Positions 1 through 9,009 of a stretch of DNA of 64,000 nt are shown here, piece after piece. The DNA comes from Mycobacterium sp. WUMAC-067 (GTDB lineage: Bacteria; Actinomycetota; Actinomycetes; Mycobacteriales; Mycobacteriaceae), in contig NZ_JAEKMI010000001.1 in the NCBI RefSeq assembly GCF_020217485.1, positions 227,836 through 291,835 of the forward strand, read 5' to 3'. Every line of letters starts with the position of its first letter. The first letter of the stretch is position 1. A model generated the notes under the pieces. It made no database searches, had not been told where the DNA came from, and saw nothing but the letters and a program-made list of their open reading frames with translations. Both the position numbers and the translations under genes were made by a program.

Positions 1-517
1 CGGCGAACGGACCCGCGGCCAGGTTGGCCACCTGGGATTCCACCCCGGCGTGCGGCCGGGTGGGGGCGATGGCTTCGGCGAGCTGCGCGGCGCGGCCCAT
101 CCGTTCCAGCTCGTCGGCGCTCAATTCCTCGCCCAGCTTGGCGAATTCGTCGTGCTCCTCGTGCTCGGCGTGGTCGATCACCGCGTCGCGCAGCGTGGTC
201 AGCTCGCGGGTGAATTCCTCGCTGTCGACGTCGAGTTTTTCCAGCCGCTGCAGAACCGTCTTGGCCTCGTGCTCTTCGTGCAGCCGCTTGCCCACCACGG
301 CGGTGCCGTTGGCGATCTTGCGCTTGGCTCGCGGGTGAACGATCTCTTCCTCCGCGGTCTCGTGCACGGCGAGCAGTCGCCGAAGCTCGACGAAAGCCTT
401 CTCCCGCGCCTGTCCGGACGCCGCCAGCGTTTCGGCGAACCTCGCCTTGATCTGCTCGTGCTGACTGAGGAGAAAGTCGACCACGTCGGTGGGCGACGTG
501 ATGGCGGTGCGTGCCAT
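1..517 (-). CDS. Hemerythrin HHE-domain protein, partial (3' end beyond the window)
   Basis: The reverse strand is open from the ATG at 517 to the left edge, giving at least 172 residues with no stop, so the C terminus is missing. The start is preceded by a GGGAGG ribosome binding site. The protein is helical and rich in His and Glu: QHEQIKARF near residue 19, LLAVHETAEEEIVHPRAK near 47, KRLHEEHEAK near 76 and VIDHAEHEEHDEF near 108. This spacing of H and HxxxE pairs is that of HHE cation-binding (hemerythrin-like) four-helix bundles, which bind a diiron centre and act in oxygen or redox sensing or iron handling. No signal peptide or membrane segment is seen. The specific role is unknown. Confidence 0.8.
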   Translation of the reverse strand, partial: MARTAITSPTDVVDFLLSQHEQIKARFAETLAASGQAREKAFVELRRLLAVHETAEEEIVHPRAKRKIANGTAVVGKRLHEEHEAKTVLQRLEKLDVDSEEFTRELTTLRDAVIDHAEHEEHDEFAKLGEELSADELERMGRAAQLAEAIAPTRPHAGVESQVANLAAGPFA

Positions 518-732
518 GGTGTCCCTCCCATCTTCCTTGGTTCGACGCGCAGGGCTGTTGCGCGCTCACCGAAGCGGCTACCCGGCGAAATCGGCCGTCA
601 AACGGGTGTGGCCGCGCCCCGGTGGGGTATGTGCTCAGCATCGCCAGGCCGCGCCTGGGGCGCGTGGGTTCGGGCACGGTCCCTGGCCGTCGGCTACATT
701 TCGGGCAGGTTCGGCCGCGAAGGAGGCACGGC

Positions 733-1761
733 GTGACCAACCCGCAGGACCCGTATTGGCAGAACCCGCTGAGCTACGACCCGCTCGGCCGGATGCCGCC
801 GTCAGTCCCGCCGATGGAGCCGATCGAGCCGATCGAGCCGCCGGCGGAACCACCCGCGTTCACGCCGCCGCCCGCGCCCCCGCCGTACCGCCCGGCCGTC
901 AACACGTTGGCCACGCTGTCACTGATTTTCGCGTTCGTGTTCGCGCCCGCCGGAGCGGTCCTGGGACACCTCGGGTTGGCGCGAATCCGGCGGACCGGCG
1001 AACTCGGCCGTGACCGCGCCCTGGTGGGTGTGACGCTGTCGTACGTGTTCATCCTGCTCGCGGTCGTCGCGCTGGCCGGGTGGGCGACGCTGGGCGGCTC
1101 CACCTCGTCACACCGGGCGGCGCGCGAGACCACCACGTCCAGCGGTCCCCCGCCGCCCACCGTCCCGCCGGACACCATCACCACGCTGCTGCCCGGGTTG
1201 GACGCGCTGAGGAACATCACCGCCGACGCGAACCTGGAGGTCGGGCCGACGTGGAACAGCCCCGGCCGCTCGGCGCAGGACGGCAGCATCAACCGCCCGG
1301 AATGCTGGGGAAGCATCGCCGCCGGGAGCCCGGACGCCTACACCCCCGGCTCCTTCACCGGTTATCACGCGGGCGAATTCACCGACACGCGCAGCATGCT
1401 GAAGTCGATCCAAGTCATCCAGGGCGTGGCGGCGTTCCGCGATCCGGCCGGGGCGCAGTCACAGCTGGACACGCTGCTGTCCGGATGGCGCCAGTGCGGC
1501 GGATCGACCGTCACCGTGACGGCGTCCGGGGGGCAGCCGATCGCGATGGCGGTGAGCGCTCCCGCCGACGCCGGCAACGGCATCACCACATTGGACTTGA
1601 CGCCCAAGGGAATACAGGTGCGCTCGGCGCGGGCGGTCGCGGCCAAGGCCAACGTCGTCATCGACCTGAACGTGTCCGCCAGCGGCAGCACGGACAGCGA
1701 GCGGCCCCGGGTGGCCGCGGTCACCATCGCCAACTACATCCTCGGCAAGATCCCCGGCTGA
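733..1761 (+). CDS. Membrane protein with DUF4190-like region and PknH-like extracellular sensor domain
   Basis: 342 residues from a GTG start preceded by AAGGAGG; an upstream in-frame ATG at 511 has no such site. The N terminus (about 1-55) is Pro/Glu-rich and cytoplasmic. Two hydrophobic segments follow (about 57-80 and 95-120), with the short charged loop typical of DUF4190 proteins. A Ser/Thr/Pro linker leads to an exported domain from about residue 150, containing two Cys residues (PECWGSI, WRQCGGS) that could form a disulfide. That C-terminal half resembles the sensor domain of mycobacterial PknH and related lipoproteins, but no kinase domain is present. Ligand and function are unknown. 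It is transcribed toward the aldo/keto reductase 58 bp downstream. Confidence 0.7.
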   Translation: MTNPQDPYWQNPLSYDPLGRMPPSVPPMEPIEPIEPPAEPPAFTPPPAPPPYRPAVNTLATLSLIFAFVFAPAGAVLGHLGLARIRRTGELGRDRALVGVTLSYVFILLAVVALAGWATLGGSTSSHRAARETTTSSGPPPPTVPPDTITTLLPGLDALRNITADANLEVGPTWNSPGRSAQDGSINRPECWGSIAAGSPDAYTPGSFTGYHAGEFTDTRSMLKSIQVIQGVAAFRDPAGAQSQLDTLLSGWRQCGGSTVTVTASGGQPIAMAVSAPADAGNGITTLDLTPKGIQVRSARAVAAKANVVIDLNVSASGSTDSERPRVAAVTIANYILGKIPG

Positions 1762-1819
1762 GCGGCTCCGCCGCCGCGACCGGCTCCGCCGCTCTTGCGA
1801 TCGCCACTACGCTGAGCGG

Positions 1820-2791
1820 ATGAAGTATGTCGACGTCGACGGGGTCGGACGGGTCAGCCGGATCGGCTTGGGCACCTGGCAGTTCGGCTCACGCGAATGG
1901 GGTTACGGGGACAGCTATGCCACCGGCGCCGCGGGTGACATCGTGCGGCGCGCCCGCGCCTTGGGGGTGACGCTGTTCGACACCGCCGAGGTTTACGGGC
2001 TGGGCAAGAGCGAGCGGATCCTGGGCGAGGCGCTCGGGGACGAACGCGCCGAGGTGGCGGTGGCCAGCAAGATCATGCCGGTCGCCCCCTTCCCGGCCGT
2101 GGTCAGGCAACGCGCGCGAGCCAGCGCCCGGCGGCTGGGGCTGGATCGCATCCCGCTCTACCAGGTCCACCAACCCAACCCGGTGGTGCCGGACTCGGTA
2201 ATCATGCCCGGGATGCGAGATCTGCTGGACCGCGGCACGATCGGGGCGGCGGGCGTCTCGAACTATTCGCTGCAGCGGTGGCAGAAGGCCGACGCCGCGC
2301 TGGGCCGGCCGGTGATCAGCAATCAGGTGCATTTCTCGCTCGCCTACCCGAAAGCGCTCAAGAACCTGGTGCCGTTCGCCGAACGGGAGAACCGCATCGT
2401 GATCGCCTACAGCCCACTGGAACAGGGGCTGCTGGGCGGCAAGTACGGCGTCGACAACCGCCCCGGCGGCGTTCGCGCGATGAACTCGTTGTTCGGCACC
2501 GAGAACCTGCGCCGCGTCGAGCCGCTGCTGCAGGTGTTGCGCGACGTCGCAACGCAAGTCGGCGCCAAGCCGGCACAGGTGGCGCTGGCCTGGTTGATCA
2601 GTTACCCGGGCGTGGTGGCCATTCCGGGCGCGTCCAGCGTCGAGCAGCTCGAGTTCAACGTCGCCGCCGCCGACATCGAGCTACCCACGGAATCCCGCGA
2701 CGCGCTCACCGAGGCGGCGCTGGCGTTCCGGCCGACGTCGGCGGCGCGTTTCCTCACCGACCTCGCGCGGGAAAAGCTCGGCCGCAGCTAG
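1820..2791 (+). CDS. Aldo/keto reductase
   Basis: 323 residues, the length I recall for Rv2298 of M. tuberculosis, its likely homologue. NADPH-dependent aldo/keto reductases reduce aldehydes and ketones to alcohols. The catalytic tetrad can be read: Asp and Tyr in FDTAEVYG (about 53-60), Lys in VASKI (about 86) and His in YQVHQPN (about 118). The C-terminal cofactor region IPGASSVEQLEFN is that of the K+-channel-beta/Tas-like branch. No signal peptide is seen. The physiological substrate cannot be told from sequence. It is convergent with the SDR gene on the other strand, with 9 bp between the two stops. Confidence 0.88.
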   Translation: MKYVDVDGVGRVSRIGLGTWQFGSREWGYGDSYATGAAGDIVRRARALGVTLFDTAEVYGLGKSERILGEALGDERAEVAVASKIMPVAPFPAVVRQRARASARRLGLDRIPLYQVHQPNPVVPDSVIMPGMRDLLDRGTIGAAGVSNYSLQRWQKADAALGRPVISNQVHFSLAYPKALKNLVPFAERENRIVIAYSPLEQGLLGGKYGVDNRPGGVRAMNSLFGTENLRRVEPLLQVLRDVATQVGAKPAQVALAWLISYPGVVAIPGASSVEQLEFNVAAADIELPTESRDALTEAALAFRPTSAARFLTDLAREKLGRS

Positions 2792-2800
2792 TCCGGCTGA

Positions 2801-3580
2801 TCAGGACTGGTTGGCTTCCGCGAACGCCGCGGGGCTGGCCGGGGCGCCGCGCGCAACCACGAGCGGCATCGACGTCGAGGCGTTGGTGCGCAGGATGGTG
2901 TGCACGACGTCGATCAGGTCGTCGACGGGCATCAACTTGCCGGGCATGCAACCGCGCGACGACCACAGCGGGACCGCCTTCATGGCGAGGTCCATATCCC
3001 AGTCGGCGTTCATTCCCGTTGCCGCGTCGCCCTCTCCGCCGGCGCACTCCCCGACGATCAGGTTGGTGAAGCCGACGTCGGAGTGTTCGGCCCGCCACGC
3101 CTCGACCAGCCGTTCCAGGGCGGCCTTGCTGACGCCGTACGCGCCCAGGCCCGGCCACGGCGGTCCGAAGGTGCCGGCGTCGGAGGACAGGTACACCGCC
3201 TTGCCGGCCGACGCGGTCAAGTGCGGCATCGCCGCGGCCGTCACGAGCGACGCGCCGATGACGTTGGTGTCGAAGACGCGCCGCCACGTGTCGGCGTCGG
3301 TGTCCACCATGCGGACGAGCGGCCCGACGGCGGGGGTGTAGACGAGGTTGTCGATCCCACCGAGGGCGTCGGCGGCCCGACCGATCGCCGACCGGCAGGA
3401 CGCCTCGTCGGTGACATCGCATTCGATGGCGATCGCGTTCGGGCCGGCATCCTTGGCCGCGGACTCGATGCGCTGCAGACGCCGGGCAAGAAGCGCGACC
3501 TGATCGCCGCGCTGGGCGAGACCGACCCCGATGCAACGGCCCAGCCCACTCGAAGCGCCGACCACCACTGTCCTTGACAT
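2801..3580 (-). CDS. Short-chain dehydrogenase/reductase
   Basis: 259 residues. The start ATG at 3580 follows a GAGAGGG site. The Rossmann motif GASSGLG is at residues 8-14, the active-site motif YGVSK (Tyr-x-x-x-Lys) is near 150 and a catalytic Ser is in YLSSDAG. This is a classical SDR fold of typical length, using NAD(P)(H) to interconvert an alcohol and a ketone. Substrate unknown. It is a single gene, convergent with the aldo/keto reductase. Confidence 0.85.
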   Translation of the reverse strand: MSRTVVVGASSGLGRCIGVGLAQRGDQVALLARRLQRIESAAKDAGPNAIAIECDVTDEASCRSAIGRAADALGGIDNLVYTPAVGPLVRMVDTDADTWRRVFDTNVIGASLVTAAAMPHLTASAGKAVYLSSDAGTFGPPWPGLGAYGVSKAALERLVEAWRAEHSDVGFTNLIVGECAGGEGDAATGMNADWDMDLAMKAVPLWSSRGCMPGKLMPVDDLIDVVHTILRTNASTSMPLVVARGAPASPAAFAEANQS

Positions 3581-3660
3581 ATTCGCCCTCTCTTGTAACG
3601 CGAGACGCTGTCGCGAGAAACCTACCGGATGCGACTCGTCCGGTGGCGATCACTCGCTAC

Positions 3661-5415
3661 TTACGTCGCCTCGACGGTGTTCCGGTCGCCCGACTTGGCC
3701 CGGTACATGGCCTCGTCGGCGCGCGCGGTGACCGCGTCGACGGACTCGGCGGGACGGGCAAGCGTGGCACCGATGCTCAGGGTCGCGCCGATCGTGTCGC
3801 CGGAGACGGCGATGGGTTCGGCGACGCGACGGCGGATCTTCTCGGCGATCTGGGCGAGTTCGTCGGCGCTGCGGACGCCGGGCAACAGGATCAGCATTTC
3901 GTCGCCGCCGGTGCGCCCGACCGTGTCCCCGCGGCGAACGCTCGCCCGGATCCGCGCCGCCACGGTCGCGAGTACGACGTCGCCCGTCCCGTGTCCCCAC
4001 CGGTCGTTGATCGCCTTGAAGCGGTCGACGTCGCAAAACAGGACACCGACATGGGTGCCCGCGGGCTGCGGTTGCCGCAGCGCGGCCTCCAGCCGGGCCA
4101 GGGCCTCGGCCCGGTTCACCAAACCGGTGAGGGTGTCGAACCGCGCCAACCGTTCCAGTCGCTGTTCGGCCTCGACCTGATCGTCGACCACCCGCAACGC
4201 CGCGATCAGCCCGTCGGTGTCGCCCCGGGCATCGGTGTAGGGCTTCCCGTGACCGTCGACCCAGTGGTATTCGCCGTCGAGGGCACACACCCGGAAGCGT
4301 TGGAGCACCTGTTCGCCGCCCGCGATACGGCGGAGGGCGGTTTGGAGGTTGTCGCGATCCTCGGGGTGGATGCGGCCGGCGAAATCCGGGCCGGTCCACC
4401 GGGACAGCGGGCCACCCAGCGCGGGTTCCACCGACGGGGAGACCCACGCGACCTCGCCGCCGCGGAAGTGCACGATGATGTCGACGGCGTTGTCCGCGAG
4501 AAGGCGATAGCGCATCTCGGCCTCGGCGCGTTGCTTGCTGGCCACCTCCTTGGCGATCAGCAGGTGCTGCTCGCGCTGGCTGAAGTAGAAGGTCACCGCC
4601 CCGACGACCGCGGTTCCCAACAGGATCGAGAAGGTCCACTGCGCGTTGTCGTCCGGGCCGAGCTCCACGAAGATCGGCCTCGCCACGGCCACGACGAGCG
4701 GAAAGCCGGCCAGGATCCCGAGCAACCGAACCAACGAGGAACGGTCCGGTCGGGCGAGCAGCCACGCGAGCGGAAACCGGTCGGCGCGCGCCAGCGCGGT
4801 GGCCGCGACGAGCAGCAACAGGGCCACGGCCGTCAGGAACGCCTGGCCCTTCGACGGCGAAACGCCCACCAGCGCCAAGGCGTCGAACAGGTAGGCCCCC
4901 GCCGTGACGAACGGGATGGCCGCACTGCCCGCCAGGCACAGGGGCCAGACCACGCGGGTCGACCGATCCACCCGGATCAGCGCGATGACGGTCGCCAAGG
5001 GCAGCGCCGACAACGCCGTCTGAACGCTCGGGCGCCCCGGCCAGGACCACTCGTGCATGCCGACGGCCTCGCCGAACCAGATCCTGTCCACGGTGAACGA
5101 GCCGAGGCTCGCGTACTCCGCGAGGACGACGACCGCGAAGGCGGCCGCGGCGGCGGCCAAACCCCGTCCGGCCCAAATCCGTTCGCGCGACGGACTCCCC
5201 CATTGCACCAGGATCGCCGCGCTCAGCGCGGCCAGCCACAGCGCGGTCCACGGCATCATCTGCGGCCAGGTCGGATAGATCCGCGTCAACCGCTCGATGC
5301 CGGCCGTCCAGCCCACCCACGTCAGCGCGGCGACCACGAGCACCAACAGCGCGGCCGCCCGCCCGGAGGTGTTCATCGCCGATTCCAGACGCGCGCCGGG
5401 ACCGGGCCTGTCCAT
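3661..5415 (-). CDS. Membrane PAS-GGDEF protein (probable diguanylate cyclase)
   Basis: 584 residues from the ATG at 5415, chosen because GAGAGGGA lies 6 bases upstream; an ATG at 5460 has no visible site. About eight hydrophobic helices fill the first 240 residues. A PAS domain follows (about 275-385, with RIHPEDRDN and DGEYHWVDGHGK), then a GGDEF domain (about 405-575). The substrate motif FCDVDRFKAINDRWGHGTGD is intact. The signature reads GGDEM instead of GGDEF, and an RRGD inhibitory-site motif (RxxD) sits five residues before it. The protein probably makes cyclic di-GMP from GTP at the membrane in response to a signal sensed by the membrane or PAS part. No EAL domain is present. A degenerate sensor role is possible. 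Confidence 0.85.
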   Translation of the reverse strand: MDRPGPGARLESAMNTSGRAAALLVLVVAALTWVGWTAGIERLTRIYPTWPQMMPWTALWLAALSAAILVQWGSPSRERIWAGRGLAAAAAAFAVVVLAEYASLGSFTVDRIWFGEAVGMHEWSWPGRPSVQTALSALPLATVIALIRVDRSTRVVWPLCLAGSAAIPFVTAGAYLFDALALVGVSPSKGQAFLTAVALLLLVAATALARADRFPLAWLLARPDRSSLVRLLGILAGFPLVVAVARPIFVELGPDDNAQWTFSILLGTAVVGAVTFYFSQREQHLLIAKEVASKQRAEAEMRYRLLADNAVDIIVHFRGGEVAWVSPSVEPALGGPLSRWTGPDFAGRIHPEDRDNLQTALRRIAGGEQVLQRFRVCALDGEYHWVDGHGKPYTDARGDTDGLIAALRVVDDQVEAEQRLERLARFDTLTGLVNRAEALARLEAALRQPQPAGTHVGVLFCDVDRFKAINDRWGHGTGDVVLATVAARIRASVRRGDTVGRTGGDEMLILLPGVRSADELAQIAEKIRRRVAEPIAVSGDTIGATLSIGATLARPAESVDAVTARADEAMYRAKSGDRNTVEAT

Positions 5416-5518
5416 CGGCTGTCCCTCTCGTTCCCGGCGGTCGACACGCGGCATCGACATCGTGCGGAAGAAAAATAGCCGATGCGGCCTTGTCGGCGAG
5501 AGTAATTCGCCGGATCCG

Positions 5519-7669
5519 CTAGGCCGAGGGAAGTCCCCGCAGCACCACCGCGGTGTGGGCCTCCACGTTGAGCTTGCCCGCGCCGGGCACCTCGTCGGCG
5601 GGCGTGGTCTCTTCGGGCCCGGTGTACACCACGACCTGCCAGGAGGAACCGAATTCCTTTGGCGGAAGGGTGAATTCGATCGGCTCGTAGTGGGCGTTGA
5701 AACACAGCAGGAACGAGTCGTCCAGTACCCGTTGGCCCCGCTCGTCGCGGCCGGCGATGCCGTGGCCGTTGAGGAACACCGCGACCGACTTGGCGAAACT
5801 CGCGCCCCAGTCCTCGTCGGTCATCTCCGCACCCTCGGGGGTGAACCAGGAGATATCAGGCACGCTGTCCTGGCCGCGCCGGCGCACCGGCTTGCCGGAA
5901 AAGAACCGGCGCCTGCGGAACACCGGGTGCTCGGCGCGCAGCGCCGACACCGTCCGGGTGAACTCCAGCAGGCCCGCATCGGCGGCGCCCCAATCGATCC
6001 AGGTGAGCTCGTTGTCCTGGCAATAGCCGTTGTTGTTGCCGTTTTGGGTGCGTCCGAGTTCGTCGCCGTGACAGATCATCGGCACGCCCTGGGACAACAG
6101 CAAAGTGGTCAGGAAGTTGCGCTGCTGGCGGGCGCGCAGGGCGTTGACTTGCTCGTCGTCGGTGGGCCCCTCCGCCCCGCAGTTCCACGACCGGTTGTGG
6201 CTTTCGCCGTCGTTGTTGTCCTCGCCGTTGGCCTCGTTGTGCTTCTCGTTGTAGGACACCAGGTCGCGCAGCGTGAACCCGTCGTGGGCGATGACGAAGT
6301 TGATCGACGCCACCGGCCGGCGCGCGGTGTGCTCATAGAGGTCGGCCGATCCGGACAGCCGGTAGGCGAACTCGTCGAGGGTGGCGGGCTCGCCGCGCCA
6401 GAAGTCGCGGACCGTGTCGCGGTACTTGCCGTTCCATTCCGTCCACTGCGGCGGGAAGTTGCCCACCTGATAGCCGCCCGGCCCGACGTCCCACGGTTCG
6501 GCGATCAGCTTGACCTGGCTGACGGTCGGATCCTGTTGCACGAGTTCGAAAAACGTCGACAGCCGGTCGACGTCGTAGAACTCGCGGGCCAGCGTCGAGG
6601 CCAGGTCGAAGCGGAAACCGTCGACATGCATCTCGGTCACCCAGTAGCGCAGGGAATCCATGATCAGCTGCAGCGCGTGCGGATGCCCGACGTTGAGGCT
6701 GTTGCCCGTGCCGGTGTAGTCCATGTAGTACTGCTTGTCGTCGTCGACCAGCCGGTAGTAGGCGGCGTTGTCGATGCCGCGCATCGACAACGTGGGGCCG
6801 AGGTGGTTGCCCTCGGCCGTGTGGTTGTAGACCACGTCGAGGATGACCTCGATGCCGGCCTCGTGCAGCGACCGCACCATGGCCTTGAACTCCTGGACCT
6901 GCCCGCCCGGCGTGGTGGCGCCGGAGTACTTGAAGTCGGGCGCGAAGAATCCGATCGTGTTGTAGCCCCAGTAGTTGGACAGACCCTTGTCGACCAGGGT
7001 GGAGTCGTTGGCGAAGTGGTGCACCGGCATCAGTTCGATGGCCGTGATGCCGAGACCCTTGAGGTGGTCGATGATCACCGGGTGCGCCACCGCGGCGTAG
7101 GTGCCGCGCAGCTGTTCGGGGATGTCCGGGTGGGTCTGGGTCAGGCCCTTCACGTGGGCCTCGTAGATGACGGTGTCGGCGTAGTGGCGATCCGGTGGGC
7201 GGTCGTTGCCCCAGTCGAAGAAGGGGTTGATCACGACCGACTTGGGCATGCTGTCCGCCGAGTCGTCGTCGTTGCGGCTGTCGGGGTCGCCGAAGTTATA
7301 GCTGAAGAGCGATTGATTCCACTCGAACGAGCCGTCAATGGCTTTGGAATACGGGTCCACCAGCAGCTTGTTCGGGTTGCATCGGTGTCCGGCTTGCGGG
7401 TCGTACGGACCGTGCACGCGGTAGCCGTAGCGCTGGCCCGGTTCGATGTTGGGGATGTAGGCGTGCCAGATGAAGCCGTCGACCTCGGGCAAGGTGATGC
7501 GGCTCTCGGTGCCCTCGGCGTCGAACAGGCACAGCTCCACCCGCTCGGCCACCTCGCTGAACACCGCGAAATTGGTGCCCGCGCCGTCGTATGACGCGCC
7601 CAGCGGATAGGCCCTACCCGGCCACACCTCTCCGGTGGGCGTGGGGGCTGCGGCCTCTGCGTGAGTCAT
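5519..7669 (-). CDS. glgX: Glycogen debranching enzyme (GlgX/TreX)
   Basis: 716 residues, the normal length for GlgX/TreX (M. tuberculosis TreX is about 721 as I recall). It hydrolyses alpha-1,6 branches of glycogen in the cytoplasm, supplying linear maltodextrins for breakdown or trehalose synthesis. An N-terminal carbohydrate-binding-like region (YPLGASYDGAGTNFAVFSE) precedes a GH13 barrel. The catalytic residues are visible: nucleophile Asp in DGFRFDLAS, acid Glu in LIAEPWDVG and the transition-state HD in FVIAHDGFTL. The usual partners treY and treZ are not next to it here, so it stands alone. The start is the ATG at 7669. Confidence 0.93.
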   Translation of the reverse strand: MTHAEAAAPTPTGEVWPGRAYPLGASYDGAGTNFAVFSEVAERVELCLFDAEGTESRITLPEVDGFIWHAYIPNIEPGQRYGYRVHGPYDPQAGHRCNPNKLLVDPYSKAIDGSFEWNQSLFSYNFGDPDSRNDDDSADSMPKSVVINPFFDWGNDRPPDRHYADTVIYEAHVKGLTQTHPDIPEQLRGTYAAVAHPVIIDHLKGLGITAIELMPVHHFANDSTLVDKGLSNYWGYNTIGFFAPDFKYSGATTPGGQVQEFKAMVRSLHEAGIEVILDVVYNHTAEGNHLGPTLSMRGIDNAAYYRLVDDDKQYYMDYTGTGNSLNVGHPHALQLIMDSLRYWVTEMHVDGFRFDLASTLAREFYDVDRLSTFFELVQQDPTVSQVKLIAEPWDVGPGGYQVGNFPPQWTEWNGKYRDTVRDFWRGEPATLDEFAYRLSGSADLYEHTARRPVASINFVIAHDGFTLRDLVSYNEKHNEANGEDNNDGESHNRSWNCGAEGPTDDEQVNALRARQQRNFLTTLLLSQGVPMICHGDELGRTQNGNNNGYCQDNELTWIDWGAADAGLLEFTRTVSALRAEHPVFRRRRFFSGKPVRRRGQDSVPDISWFTPEGAEMTDEDWGASFAKSVAVFLNGHGIAGRDERGQRVLDDSFLLCFNAHYEPIEFTLPPKEFGSSWQVVVYTGPEETTPADEVPGAGKLNVEAHTAVVLRGLPSA

Positions 7670-7761
7670 GGCGCATCAATACCCCGCCGGCGTGGCGGTC
7701 AAACTCCCCGGCCGCCCGCCGGGGCGGCGCCACTACGCGGAAAGCGTTGTGGCAGAGTCAA

Positions 7762-8943
7762 TCACGGATTGAGCATGACCTTCACCGCTCCGTCCTGTTT
7801 CTTTTGGAATATCTCGTACGCGTGCGGGGCCTCATCGAGCGGAAGCACGTGGGTGGCGAAGGTGTCGACGCCGAGCGGGTCGTCGTCGGTCAGCAGCGGC
7901 ATGATGTCGTCGACCCAGCGTTTCACGTTGGCCTGGCCCATCCGCAGGGTCACCTGCTTGTCGAAGAGGGTGAGCATCGGCAGCGGGTCCGCCATTCCGC
8001 CGTAGACGCCGATCAGCGAGATCGTTCCCCCGCGCCGCACGATGTCGATGGCCGAGTACAGGGCGGACAGCCGGTCCACGCCGGCGGTTTGCATGAGCCG
8101 CTTGGCCAGCGCGTCCGGCAACAGCCCGGTGGCCTGCTGCGCCAGTTTGGCCGCCGGCGAACCGTGCGCCTCCATGCCCACCGCTTCGATGACGGAGTCG
8201 GATCCACGTCCGTCGGTCAGGTCGCGGATCGCGTCACCGAGCGACGAGTCGAGCCGGCCCACATCGATGGTGTGGATGCCGCGTTGCGCGGCGCGGCCCA
8301 GCCGTTCGGAAACCAGGTCGACGGCGATGACGCGGTAACCGAGGTGGTCGGCGATGCGGGCGGCCATGTCCCCGATGGGGCCCAGACCGAGCACGGTGAC
8401 CGTGCCACCCTCCGGGATGTCGGCGTACGCGACCGCCTGCCAGGCGGTGGGTAGCACGTCGGACAGATAGACGAATCGCGAATCAGGCGGCCCCACAGGG
8501 ACTTTGATGTGGGTGAACTGGGCCTGGGGAACGCGCAGCAGCTCGGCTTGCCCGCCGGGGACTTCGCCGTAGAGCTCCGAGTAGCCGAACAGCGCCGCCC
8601 CCATGCCCTGGTCGCGCACCTGGGTGGTCTCGCACTGGGTATAGAGCTGTTGGCCGCACATGTAGCAACTGCCGCAAGAGATTTGGAAGGGAATGACGAC
8701 CCGGTCCCCCACCCGAAGGTCGCCCGTTTCGGCGCCGACCTCCCGCACGATGCCCATCGGTTCGTGGCCGAGGATGTCCCCCGGCTTCATGAAGGCCCCG
8801 AGAACCTCGTAGAGGTGCAGGTCGGATCCGCAAATGTTGGTGGAGGTGACTTCGATGATGGCATCGGTGGGCTGCTCGATCTTGGGGTCGGGCACCGAAT
8901 CCACCCGTACATCGCGCTTGCCGTGCCACGTGACAGCCTTCAT
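7762..8943 (-). CDS. Zinc-dependent medium-chain alcohol dehydrogenase
   Basis: 393 residues from MKAVTWHGK, a typical family start; an in-frame ATG at 9000 would add 19 unconserved-looking residues. The catalytic zinc ligands are Cys in NICGSDLHLY and His-Glu in LGHEPMG. The structural zinc lobe shows four cysteines in CGSCYMCGQQLYTQC. The nucleotide motif GLGPIG is near residue 200. It resembles the glutathione-independent formaldehyde/threonine dehydrogenase branch of the MDR family, oxidising an alcohol with NAD(P)+. Substrate unknown. It lies 66 bp downstream of the GAF-ANTAR gene on the same strand and may be co-transcribed with it. Confidence 0.85.
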   Translation of the reverse strand: MKAVTWHGKRDVRVDSVPDPKIEQPTDAIIEVTSTNICGSDLHLYEVLGAFMKPGDILGHEPMGIVREVGAETGDLRVGDRVVIPFQISCGSCYMCGQQLYTQCETTQVRDQGMGAALFGYSELYGEVPGGQAELLRVPQAQFTHIKVPVGPPDSRFVYLSDVLPTAWQAVAYADIPEGGTVTVLGLGPIGDMAARIADHLGYRVIAVDLVSERLGRAAQRGIHTIDVGRLDSSLGDAIRDLTDGRGSDSVIEAVGMEAHGSPAAKLAQQATGLLPDALAKRLMQTAGVDRLSALYSAIDIVRRGGTISLIGVYGGMADPLPMLTLFDKQVTLRMGQANVKRWVDDIMPLLTDDDPLGVDTFATHVLPLDEAPHAYEIFQKKQDGAVKVMLNP

Positions 8944-9009
8944 GGCAAGGGCGCATACCCGCCTGCCACCGGTCGAAACGGCGGCGTCGGTCGCCCGCAT
9001 GGGTCGTGG

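Noticed and set aside
3574..5478. 634-codon plus-strand frame opposite the GGDEF gene, with similar ones at 22845-25454 and 56887-59055
   Set aside because: These are antisense shadows of well-supported genes. Composition is unlike protein, starts lack ribosome binding sites and no domain can be read.
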